DNA from: Syntrophomonas sp. UBA5314
Lineage (GTDB): Bacteria; Bacillota; Syntrophomonadia; Syntrophomonadales; Syntrophomonadaceae
Assembly: GCA_002410325.1 (NCBI GenBank)
Contig: DHRK01000046.1
Coordinates: 14,605-21,086, forward strand
DNA: 6,482 bases
Reading direction: 5' to 3'
The translations under genes were made by a program, and so were the position numbers. Position 1 is the stretch's first letter. Each line of letters starts with the position of its first letter. A model generated the notes under the pieces. The model had not been told where the DNA came from, searched no databases, and saw only the letters and a list, made by a program, of their open reading frames with translations. Positions 1 to 5,426 of this stretch are shown in pieces.

Positions 1-426
1 CTGGAAAACAGCTATGCCGGCCAGCTGGGCAGGTTTATTGAACCGGTCTTTAATCCGCTGGGCTTTGACTGGAAGACCAGTGTAGCTCTGGTGGCCGGTA
101 TGGGAGCCAAAGAAGTGGTAGTCAGCACCCTGGGTACGCTCTACAGCATAGAAGATACCGATGCCCTGGCCGAGGAAGAAGCCGAAGCGACAACCGGGTT
201 TGCCGAGAGAGCGCGGGAACAATCCGGGTATAGCCCACTGATCGCCTATGTCCTGATGGTCTTCACCCTGCTCTATGTCCCCTGCATGGCCTCCATCGCG
301 GTCATGAAGCGGGAGACCAACACCTGGAAATGGCCTTTATTCACTATAGGCTATACCATTGTTCTGGCCTGGGCGGTGTCTTTTCTGGTTTACCGGGGCG
401 GACTGCTGCTGGGATTGGGGGTCTGA
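1..426 (+). CDS. feoB: Ferrous iron transport protein B, C-terminal fragment
   Basis: This is the last 141 residues of FeoB, the GTP-driven inner-membrane Fe(II) importer; the GTPase domain and most of the membrane part lie left of the window. The frame is open from base 1 to a TGA. Residues 21-48 (GFDWKTSVALVAGMGAKEVV and the following VSTLGTLY) are the conserved segment of the second Gate domain. A hydrophobic helix at about 79-101 contains the YVPC motif with Cys95, and a last membrane helix spans about 111-131. A charged, Glu/Ala-rich loop (about 51-77) separates them, as is usual in FeoB. No FeoA or FeoC gene directly follows; the nearest FeoA-like domain is the one fused to the repressor at 896-1546. 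The family call is very secure; the start cannot be judged. Confidence 0.96.
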   Translation: MENSYAGQLGRFIEPVFNPLGFDWKTSVALVAGMGAKEVVVSTLGTLYSIEDTDALAEEEAEATTGFAERAREQSGYSPLIAYVLMVFTLLYVPCMASIAVMKRETNTWKWPLFTIGYTIVLAWAVSFLVYRGGLLLGLGV

Positions 427-477
427 CAATCGGCCTGAGATTGTGACGCTAATCGCTTGTAAATAAAATCTATGGAT

Positions 478-501
478 ACTGCAGCCCATGTGGGCTGCAG
501 T
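478..501 (+). other. Perfect hairpin between feoB and the 66-residue gene
   Basis: The arms 478-488 (actgcagccca) and 491-501 (tgggctgcagt) are exact inverted repeats, 11 bp with a two-base centre; as RNA it would be a 9-bp GC-rich stem closed by AUGU plus one more A-U pair. It lies 52 bases after the feoB stop and 28 bases before the next start codon. No run of T follows on either strand, so it is not a standard intrinsic terminator; it may protect or process the feoB transcript or attenuate read-through. The structure is seen in the sequence; its role is not known. Confidence 0.6.
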
Positions 502-528
502 TAAGAAAGGAAAAGGGAAAGATGCCCC

Positions 529-729
529 ATGAGGAGCTACGAAAGATTGGCTGCAGCAGCTGATTTTTTAAGTAGAATGAATGATCAAAAGCCCTTTAAT
601 ACCATGAACGACGATGAACTGCAAGCTTTGCTTATTCAATTAGGCATGCATAAAATAAAAGCCGATATGACAGCCATCAAAATTCGTCTGGAAAAAATAG
701 TTGATATATTAAACTCCAGGTATAACTAG
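529..729 (+). CDS. Small hypothetical protein downstream of feoB
   Basis: I do not recognise this 66-residue protein. It has no membrane segment, no signal peptide and no cysteine, so it is probably a small soluble cytoplasmic protein. It looks mostly helical: about residues 3-17, 27-41 (acidic start NDDELQALL) and 45-62, the last being amphipathic with regular Ile/Leu spacing and possibly a short coiled coil. The purine-rich stretch aagaaaggaaaaggg at 503-517 lies 11 bases before the ATG and can serve as ribosome binding site. It follows feoB by 102 bases on the same strand and may be co-transcribed with it. It does not resemble FeoA, FeoC or the small Cys-rich proteins often found after feoB. 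Codon composition is more AT-rich than that of feoB. It is probably a real gene, based on its binding site and coding-like composition, but conservation cannot be judged here. Confidence 0.55.
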   Translation: MRSYERLAAAADFLSRMNDQKPFNTMNDDELQALLIQLGMHKIKADMTAIKIRLEKIVDILNSRYN

Positions 730-754
730 TACTCTGCCTCTACAATAAAAAATG

Positions 755-794
755 CTTGGCCTCGGACTTTGAATTTCCGGGGCTATATACCAAG
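755..794 (+). other. Possible stem-loop in the gap before the repressor
   Basis: The arms gcctcgg (759-765) and ccggggc (777-783) pair over 7 bp with one U-G wobble and an 11-base loop; cttg (755-758) and caag (791-794) can add an outer 4 bp across a bulge of seven bases. No T run follows, so this is not a clear terminator. The 730-895 gap should contain the promoter of the repressor if it is separately transcribed, but I found no convincing -35/-10 pair there. Confidence 0.3.
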
Positions 795-870
795 GCTCCC
801 TAAAGCGATTTAGAAATCAGCTTAATTTAAAGAGCTGCTTATGTTAATCTATCAATGATGCATTTTAACA

Positions 871-887
871 CCCCGCACCATGCGGGG
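871..887 (+). promoter_or_regulatory. Hairpin covering the likely ribosome binding site of the repressor
   Basis: The arms ccccgca (871-877) and tgcgggg (881-887) are exact inverted repeats with a three-base loop. The right arm contains the only G-rich run at a suitable distance (8 bases) from the ATG at 896, so folding of the mRNA could hide the ribosome binding site and lower translation. If translation instead starts at the TTG at 911, which has GGGGGT at 898-903 seven bases ahead, the hairpin lies just upstream of that site. The hairpin is seen; the regulatory role is inferred. Confidence 0.45.
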
Positions 888-895
888 AATTACTT

Positions 896-1546
896 ATGGG
901 GGTCTTACGTTTGAACGAACCCTTGTCGCCGTCTCTTGAGGATTATCTGGAGACTATTCTCCAGCTCTGTGAAGAACATGGCACAACCAAAATAAGCGCC
1001 ATTGCCAAGAAACTCAATATCGCCAAACCCAGTGTCACCCAGGCGGTGGCCTCGCTGTGCCGTGAGGGTCTGGTTAATCATACCCGCTACGGTCCGATAT
1101 CACTTACTGATAAAGGGCGGGCGAAAGCCCGTGAGGTTTGGCATCGTCATCAGACTATAAGCCGGTTTCTATATGAGATACTCAAGGTTTCCCCTGCCGT
1201 GGCGGAGAAGGACGCCTGTATGATCGAACATGTAATCAGCCCGGAGACGATTGGGCAAATGGCCGGCTGGCTGGGCGAAAAGAATCAAAGCAACTCAGAA
1301 ACTGCTGCCCATCTATCACTCGATGCCTTGCTCCCGGGCGAAAAGGCTCGCATAGTTAAGATAGAAGGAAAAAGCTCTCCCATTAAACGCCGCATGCTGG
1401 AAATGGGTCTGGTCCCGGGCGTTGCAGTGGAAATGGAAAGGATCGCCCCTCTAAACGACCCCATCGAACTTCGAATCGGAGATTACCACCTCAGTTTACG
1501 GCGTGAAGAAGCCGCCCTTTTGCTTGTGGAGCGGCTTGAGGATTAA
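896..1546 (+). CDS. DtxR-family metal-dependent repressor fused to a FeoA domain
   Basis: This 216-residue protein is a transcriptional repressor that binds DNA when loaded with Fe(II) or Mn(II). Residues 11-75 form the winged helix domain, with the recognition helix around 44-55 (KPSVTQAVASL) and a wing ending in ISLTDKG. Residues 76-125 form the dimerisation/metal domain. Likely metal ligands are Asp16 and Glu19 (as MntR D8, E11), His85, and Cys108, Glu111, His112 (DACMIEH, matching DtxR C102, E105, H106). Residues 140-216 are a FeoA/SH3-like domain with the signatures RRMLEMGLVPG and APLNDPIELRI. Being next to feoB, it probably controls iron uptake. The ATG at 896 is taken as start; the TTG at 911 has a better ribosome binding site (GGGGGT at 898-903) and gives a 211-residue protein beginning closer to the usual SPSLEDYLE. 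The family is secure; Fe versus Mn specificity and the start are less so. Confidence 0.93.
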   Translation: MGVLRLNEPLSPSLEDYLETILQLCEEHGTTKISAIAKKLNIAKPSVTQAVASLCREGLVNHTRYGPISLTDKGRAKAREVWHRHQTISRFLYEILKVSPAVAEKDACMIEHVISPETIGQMAGWLGEKNQSNSETAAHLSLDALLPGEKARIVKIEGKSSPIKRRMLEMGLVPGVAVEMERIAPLNDPIELRIGDYHLSLRREEAALLLVERLED

Positions 1547-1562
1547 CTCATAATTGACTATT

Positions 1563-2801
1563 TTATTTCCAGTCAAGCGGGAGCTTGTTCTTGACAGATT
1601 CTACTTCCGCAGGTTTTGCCCGGTTGCTGAGCCATCCCGCTATGAGCGCCGTTATCGGTATGCATACAAACAAGGCAATGCTGCCCACCAGTGCCCGTAC
1701 TATTTCGGTGGCTATCATTTCCCAGTTTAAAATCCGGACGGGTTCCATTTTATAGGCGATGAACAGCAGCATCAAGGGCAGCGCGCTTCCCGTATAAGCC
1801 AGGATTAACGTATTGGCCATGGTTCCCATAATATCCCGGCCCACGTTCATTCCAGCATCAAACAACTGAATGGTTTTCCTCGCCGGGTCGGCCTTTTTCA
1901 CTTCACTAATCGTTGAAGCCACTGACATAGCCACATCCATGATGGCGCCCACCGCCCCGATAAGTATACCGGAGAATAACAAACCCTGCATATCTATTTT
2001 CACATTATCAATATACAGAAGCATGCGCTCTTCCTCGGTGCTAAGCCCGCTTAAATGAGCCAATTCCCCGAAGGAATAGGCCAGCAGCCCCGCTATGATC
2101 AAGCCCCCCAGGGTGCCCAGGGTAGCGGCCAGGGCTTTACTGGTAAACCCGGCTACAAAAACCATGGTAACCATGGTAACCCCAACCAAGACCATAATAG
2201 TCAAAGGCAAAACGTTTTTTCCCGCCATCAAGCCGGGCAGCAACACGAAATAGATTCCCAGAGCCGTTGCCCCCAGCCCCAGCAGGGCTTTTAAACCTTG
2301 AACCCGGCCGATAATGAGGATTAATCCAGTAAATAAAAGCAGCAGCCATCCCAAAGCCGGACTGCGCACCCGGTCGGCCAGGTGAACGCTCTCGATGGAC
2401 TCCTGGCCGTCTGCTTCCGCTTTAAGAGAAAAAAACAGTACAACCTGATCCCCGGGTTTAATGTCAATGTCAATTCCGGCTGCTCCTGAAAGGTTGTTGA
2501 CGACATTGATCTCCTTTCCGGTAAACTGACCGGTCAGCACTTGAACCTTGATATTCTGTTCTACAATTTCGCTGTCCAGGTTATCAGTTTTTGGCGGCTC
2601 AATATTCTGCACCTCAAGTACGGTAGCCTTTTCATATGTTTCTCGATACTTTTGCTCATCAGCTGGATTAGCCGCCTGGGGCACCTGATTGATCTGGTTG
2701 GCAGCGACTGCCTCCCCAGGCCATAAAAGTACTGCTCCAAAATAAATTAACAACATCAAGCCAGCAGCTATGATTGGTCTGAGAACTCGGGTCAGCCGCA
2801 A
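1563..2801 (-). CDS. YibE/F family polytopic membrane protein
   Basis: This 412-residue membrane protein belongs to the YibE/F family, whose function is unknown. A hydrophobic N-terminal segment (about 9-29) ending in AVAA at 31-34 looks like a signal peptide or signal anchor. Residues about 55-145 form a soluble, probably extracytoplasmic domain rich in Val/Ile strands. Then come about seven membrane helices (roughly 149-167, 170-190, 195-218, 223-246, 272-296, 328-350, 364-391). The family-typical parts are the stretch around 281-300 (GAVGAIMDVAMSVASTISEV) and 317-345, with NVGRDIMGTMANTLILAYTG at its core. Length fits full Gram-positive members. The start is TTG at 2799-2801, supported by GGAGGT eight bases upstream; the nearby ATG and TTG are out of frame. 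It is convergent with the repressor (16-base gap) and appears to have its own promoter. No metal-binding motif is obvious, so a link to iron is only positional. Confidence 0.9.
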   Translation of the reverse strand: MRLTRVLRPIIAAGLMLLIYFGAVLLWPGEAVAANQINQVPQAANPADEQKYRETYEKATVLEVQNIEPPKTDNLDSEIVEQNIKVQVLTGQFTGKEINVVNNLSGAAGIDIDIKPGDQVVLFFSLKAEADGQESIESVHLADRVRSPALGWLLLLFTGLILIIGRVQGLKALLGLGATALGIYFVLLPGLMAGKNVLPLTIMVLVGVTMVTMVFVAGFTSKALAATLGTLGGLIIAGLLAYSFGELAHLSGLSTEEERMLLYIDNVKIDMQGLLFSGILIGAVGAIMDVAMSVASTISEVKKADPARKTIQLFDAGMNVGRDIMGTMANTLILAYTGSALPLMLLFIAYKMEPVRILNWEMIATEIVRALVGSIALFVCIPITALIAGWLSNRAKPAEVESVKNKLPLDWK

Positions 2802-2809
2802 ACTGCAAC

Positions 2810-2815
2810 ACCTCC
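2810..2815 (-). promoter_or_regulatory. Ribosome binding site that fixes the TTG start of the YibE/F gene
   Basis: On the minus strand this reads GGAGGT, a full match to the anti-Shine-Dalgarno core, followed by eight bases and then TTG (2801-2799). The nearest ATG (within CATATG just upstream) overlaps the site itself and is in another frame. This makes the TTG start the only sensible one. Confidence 0.85.
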
Positions 2816-2835
2816 ATATGTTATGGTTTACCTAA

Positions 2836-2864
2836 ATTATAGATAATTGCTCCTTATTATTAAA
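2836..2864 (-). promoter_or_regulatory. Probable sigma-A promoter of the YibE/F gene
   Basis: The minus strand has a perfect -10 hexamer TATAAT at 2841-2836. Seventeen bases upstream is TTTAAT (2864-2859), a poor -35 that matches TTGACA at three positions; TTTTAA at 18 bases is equivalent. The expected transcription start near 2829 would give a leader of about 28 bases before the TTG. The surrounding stretch is AT-rich, as expected. The -10 is convincing; the -35 is weak. Confidence 0.55.
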
Positions 2865-2928
2865 AGAATATTTTGGCCGAGAATAAGCCATATTGTGAAA
2901 GTTCCGTCTTCTTCGGTTACATCATTTA

Positions 2929-3003
2929 TAACCGGCGTAGGGGAGCCTTTCTATACTAGTTTCACGCGGACCTCCCAGGTCTTTCATTACCCAGAGCCGG
3001 TTA
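2929..3003 (-). other. Compact inverted-repeat element of unknown identity upstream of the YibE/F promoter
   Basis: The outer arms taaccggc (2929-2936) and gccggtta (2996-3003) are exact 8-bp inverted repeats. Between them two inner pairings are possible and exclude each other: gacct/aggtc (2969-2973 with 2977-2981, three-base loop) or gggag/ctccc (2941-2945 with 2972-2976). On the minus strand an open frame of 21 codons (2987 down to 2922) runs through it without a good ribosome binding site. It lies upstream of the -10 box at 2836-2841, so it is not in the short leader expected from that promoter. It could be a leader RNA from a more distant promoter, a remnant of a mobile element, or chance. 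Confidence 0.35.
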
Positions 3004-3017
3004 ATTACAGCCTGGAT

Positions 3018-3062
3018 TTATACAAGAAGAGGGGCAGGTTTACGGCCCCTCTTCTTGTATAA
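3018..3062 (-). terminator. Strong inverted repeat, probable terminator of the iron-sulfur operon
   Basis: The arms 3018-3035 and 3045-3062 form a perfect 18-bp inverted repeat with a nine-base loop; the core is gaagaggggc paired with gcccctcttc. It begins 22 bases beyond the ferredoxin stop codon, where an operon terminator is expected. The usual run of T after the stem is missing on the minus strand (it continues taaatccagg), so it may act as a bidirectional or Rho-assisted terminator, or as a 3' stabilising hairpin. Confidence 0.65.
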
Positions 3063-3084
3063 CTTCCCATTATGATTTTTCTCA

Positions 3085-3255
3085 TTAATCGAGAGTTATT
3101 GCCTCAAACGGGCAGGTGTCAACACATATACCGCATTCAATGCAATCGTCGTTTACCACCGCTATCTCATCTTCAACCTGAATGGCCTCGACCGGGCATG
3201 CGTCAGCGCATTGCCCGCAAGCGGTGCATTTATCTTTATTTATTGCTGCCTTCAT
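3085..3255 (-). CDS. 2[4Fe-4S] ferredoxin
   Basis: This 56-residue clostridial-type ferredoxin is a cytoplasmic low-potential electron carrier. It has two complete cluster motifs: Cys10-x2-Cys13-x2-Cys16-x3-Cys20-Pro (CTACGQCADACP) and Cys38-x2-Cys41-x2-Cys44-x3-Cys48-Pro (CIECGICVDTCP), arranged in the usual pseudo-twofold repeat, each followed by EAI. The ATG at 3253-3255 is chosen because AAAGGA (minus strand, 3271-3266) lies ten bases ahead and because the product then has the normal ferredoxin length. A longer frame starting at 3288 would overlap the end of the preceding gene and add an unusual basic extension. It lies 20 bases after the NifX-like gene and is the last gene of the operon, followed by the hairpin at 3018-3062. 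It probably supplies or takes electrons for the proteins encoded upstream; this role is inferred from position. Confidence 0.94.
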   Translation of the reverse strand: MKAAINKDKCTACGQCADACPVEAIQVEDEIAVVNDDCIECGICVDTCPFEAITLD

Positions 3256-3275
3256 TGCTGGTTTATCCTTTCTTT

Positions 3276-3635
3276 TTAGTGACCACATTCGTCATGATGC
3301 ATATGCTCGTGGCATACAGAACCGGTTGATTTAAGAACACCCTCTAAATACTGCTGCGCTGCAGTTCTGGCCTCGCCGCGCACTCCGACAATCACTTCGA
3401 TATCTTTTTCGTTAAAGATATCAATCGCACCGGCGCCCATGCCTCCCGAGATGATCACATTGACCCCTAAATCGTTTAGAAAATTGGGCAGGAATCCCGG
3501 CCTGTGCCCGGGATTAGGTATGGATTGACTATTTACGATTTGATTGTTATCCGCTTCAAAAATGTTGAAATTCAGGCAATGTCCAAAGTGTTCGGTTACC
3601 ATATCATTTTCACTTGCCACCGCAATTCTTAACAT
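3276..3635 (-). CDS. NifX/ORP-like metal-cluster-binding protein with a His/Cys-rich tail
   Basis: This 119-residue protein belongs to the dinitrogenase iron-molybdenum cofactor (NifX/NifB C-terminal/ORP) family, small RNase H-like proteins that bind or carry metal-sulfur clusters. Family features are the start LRIAVASEN, the motif HFGHC at 16-20, and VNVIISGGMGAGAIDIF at 58-74. The C-terminus (108-119, CHEHMHHDECGH) has five His and two Cys in 12 residues, a probable extra metal-binding site not needed for the fold. The ATG is supported by GGAGGA (minus strand, 3648-3643) seven bases ahead. The gap to the MBL gene upstream is 88 bases, the longest in the operon, with no promoter that I can recognise. 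There are no nif structural genes in view, so a role in nitrogenase is unlikely; a cluster carrier or storage role with the two MinD-type ATPases is more likely. Confidence 0.9.
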   Translation of the reverse strand: MLRIAVASENDMVTEHFGHCLNFNIFEADNNQIVNSQSIPNPGHRPGFLPNFLNDLGVNVIISGGMGAGAIDIFNEKDIEVIVGVRGEARTAAQQYLEGVLKSTGSVCHEHMHHDECGH

Positions 3636-3723
3636 TTCTTTTTCCTCCGCTTTTTCTAATTTTGTCTTTTCCTACGATTCAATTAATACGTTCTCTCGTT
3701 TCAATTCTTCATTTATTAAATAT

Positions 3724-4548
3724 TTATAGTTCCACTACCCCGCCGGTTGCTAAATATTTGATTTTTTCATGCATGATATCTTTAAGGATTTTATATGGCT
3801 CTAATCCGGTACAATGACCGGTATAAAATTGAGAACCGGTTTGTATCAGAAATTGACCTATGGCTTTTATTAGCTCCTCATCCTCACTCTGATTGGTGGG
3901 AGGATTGTGTAGATGGAACCCGCCTATTACGCAATCGGCTGGAGCGGGTCTAATCTCCAGCATGCGATTAAGGATGTTAACAATTCCATTATGAGCACAA
4001 CCCGCCAGTAATAGCACCTTACCGCATTCATTGATGATCAAGTTTTGCTCATGCTCAAAGGTATCTTCCTGTATTTGCTCCCTCACTTGCATCAACAGAC
4101 TACGATTGGCAGTCGAATACAACTCTCGCCCCTTAACTGCGGAAAACAGCTCAAGCTCCTCGTCAATGCGCAGGTAATCATCAACAAAGATAAACCGCGG
4201 ATTATTCATAAGTTCCTTATTAAGTCCAATCGGGATAATTGACCCGTCAGGCAGTTTTGCATAATGATCATCAAAAGCTTTTTTATGCAAATATATCCTG
4301 GCCCGGGAATTGGCACGTAAAAAAGCCTCCAATCCCCCGCCGTGATCAAAATGACCATGTGATATCACGACCAGATCAACCTCAGCAATATCCACCTTCA
4401 TTTTAAGAGCATTTTCCAAAAACAGGCTGCCCTGTCCCAGGTCGAATAAGATCCGGTGCTTTAGGGTTTCAATATACAAACTGAGTCCATGTTCAGCTCC
4501 CAACGGTTCTGCAAGCGATGTGTTTTCTACCAGCGTTTTTACTATCAT
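3724..4548 (-). CDS. Metallo-beta-lactamase-fold metal-dependent hydrolase
   Basis: This 274-residue cytoplasmic protein has the MBL fold and resembles the COG1237-type hydrolases, often annotated as dihydropterin ribofuranosylaminobenzene phosphate synthase-like. The dinuclear metal motif is complete: SHGHFDHGGG with His64, His66, Asp68, His69; further likely ligands are His186 (AGCAHNGIVNIL) and His212/His214 (GGFHLHNP). A late YTGHCTG motif (His245, Cys246) is also typical of this subgroup. There is no flavodoxin or rubredoxin domain, so it is not a flavo-diiron oxygen reductase. The ATG at 4546-4548 is five bases beyond the stop of the second ATPase; a frame extending upstream to 4629 overlaps that gene and adds 27 residues outside the fold, and is rejected. 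The purine-rich GAGAGAGGG within the end of the ATPase gene serves as binding site. Its substrate is unknown; being inside the operon suggests a task tied to the metal-cluster proteins. Confidence 0.9.
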   Translation of the reverse strand: MIVKTLVENTSLAEPLGAEHGLSLYIETLKHRILFDLGQGSLFLENALKMKVDIAEVDLVVISHGHFDHGGGLEAFLRANSRARIYLHKKAFDDHYAKLPDGSIIPIGLNKELMNNPRFIFVDDYLRIDEELELFSAVKGRELYSTANRSLLMQVREQIQEDTFEHEQNLIINECGKVLLLAGCAHNGIVNILNRMLEIRPAPADCVIGGFHLHNPPTNQSEDEELIKAIGQFLIQTGSQFYTGHCTGLEPYKILKDIMHEKIKYLATGGVVEL

Positions 4549-4553
4549 TCGTT

Positions 4554-5426
4554 TTAGTCCCTCTCTCTCGCGAACAATGTTGTCATGGTCCTGAAAAAAA
4601 CGTTTGTTACGGCTCGCCCCGCAGCGCAATCCAGGTCAACTATAGTCCGGCCGTTATTAATGGCCGCAACCGCAGTCGTATCGAACGGTATTCGACCAGC
4701 TAAAGGCAGCTGCCTTTGTCGACAAAATGTCTCGATTCTTTCCGTGTTACCTGGATTGGTATCATATTTATTTATGCACACCGCAACTCTGACCTGAAAC
4801 ATTACAGCAGTTTTTATAATGCGTTCCATATCGCTGATTCCCATGACAGAAGGTTCGGCAACTATCAACACCATATCCACTCCGCTCAGCGAAGCAATAA
4901 CCGGACAGCCTATACCCGGCGATCCGTCAATAATGACCAGATCTGTATCAATGATCACCGATCTCAGCTGTTTTTTTACTTCCGTGACCAGCATACCGGA
5001 AGTTCCGCTTCCCATGTTGAGCTGAGCAGTTGAAAAAACCGTGTCATTATGGTACAAAATCAGCTCGCCGGCTACAGCCGGCTTAAGTGATACGGCCCCA
5101 ACTGGACAAATAGCCTGGCAAACGCCGCACCCTTCGCAAGCATAGTAGTCAATCCGATATTCACCGTCCGCCTTAATAGCGCCAAAGCAGCAGTTTTGAC
5201 GACAAAGGTCGCATTCTATGCACAACTCGGAATCTATCTCGGCCTTGGGCATTCCATAATAATCAGTCCTTCTGGGGACAGAGTGCTGATGCATTACCAG
5301 ATGCAGATTGGGCGCGTCCACATCGCAGTCGGCATAGACTCTGGCCTGGGCTAATTTAATGAACGCACTGGCAACCGTGGTCTTGCCCGTACCGCCTTTA
5401 CCACTAAGAATCAACAACTGTTTCAT
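4554..5426 (-). CDS. MinD/ParA-type ATPase with inserted 2[4Fe-4S] domain (second copy)
   Basis: This 290-residue cytoplasmic protein is a SIMIBI-class P-loop ATPase of the MinD/Mrp type with a ferredoxin domain inserted in it. The deviant Walker A motif GKGGTGKT is at 9-16, followed by the DCDVDAPN switch at 33-40 and the IIDGSPGIGCP Walker B/switch II region at 165-175. The insert carries Cys69-x2-Cys72-x2-Cys75-x3-Cys79, followed by Cys-Phe instead of the usual Pro, and Cys97-x2-Cys100-x2-Cys103-x3-Cys107-Pro. Both clusters should be [4Fe-4S]. The ATG is preceded by GGAGGAAG seven bases upstream and overlaps the end of the first ATPase gene by 23 bases, so the two are probably translationally coupled and made in similar amounts, perhaps as a heterodimer. 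Homologues belong to ORP-type clusters of anaerobes. The role proposed is ATP-driven loading or transfer of a metal-sulfur cluster. Confidence 0.92.
   Translation of the reverse strand: MKQLLILSGKGGTGKTTVASAFIKLAQARVYADCDVDAPNLHLVMHQHSVPRRTDYYGMPKAEIDSELCIECDLCRQNCCFGAIKADGEYRIDYYACEGCGVCQAICPVGAVSLKPAVAGELILYHNDTVFSTAQLNMGSGTSGMLVTEVKKQLRSVIIDTDLVIIDGSPGIGCPVIASLSGVDMVLIVAEPSVMGISDMERIIKTAVMFQVRVAVCINKYDTNPGNTERIETFCRQRQLPLAGRIPFDTTAVAAINNGRTIVDLDCAAGRAVTNVFFRTMTTLFARERD

Noticed and set aside
1554..1576. Six-base inverted repeat ttgact/agtcaa at the convergent gene junction, as a terminator
   Set aside because: The stem is short and AT-rich, the right arm lies in the YibE/F coding end, and no proper T run follows; too weak to call.
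1870..2726. Open frames on both strands inside the YibE/F gene
   Set aside because: They are shadows of the YibE/F coding frame with low-complexity or unlikely protein sequences and no recognisable fold.
3256..3288. Upstream extension of the ferredoxin by 11 residues
   Set aside because: It overlaps the end of the NifX-like gene and lacks a ribosome binding site at the right distance, whereas the ATG at 3255 has AAAGGA ten bases ahead and gives a normal ferredoxin length.
2847..3329. Plus-strand open frames over the gap and the ferredoxin gene
   Set aside because: One runs through the inverted repeat at 3018-3062 and the other lies opposite the ferredoxin; neither has a family resemblance or a good ribosome binding site.
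3636..3723. Internal promoter in the 88-base gap before the NifX-like gene
   Set aside because: TTGAAA and TTGAAT occur on the minus strand but no -10-like box lies at 16-18 bases from either.
4549..4629. Upstream extension of the MBL-fold gene to an earlier in-frame start
   Set aside because: It would overlap the end of the second ATPase gene by 76 bases and add 27 residues unrelated to the MBL fold; the ATG at 4548 starts exactly at the first strand of the fold.
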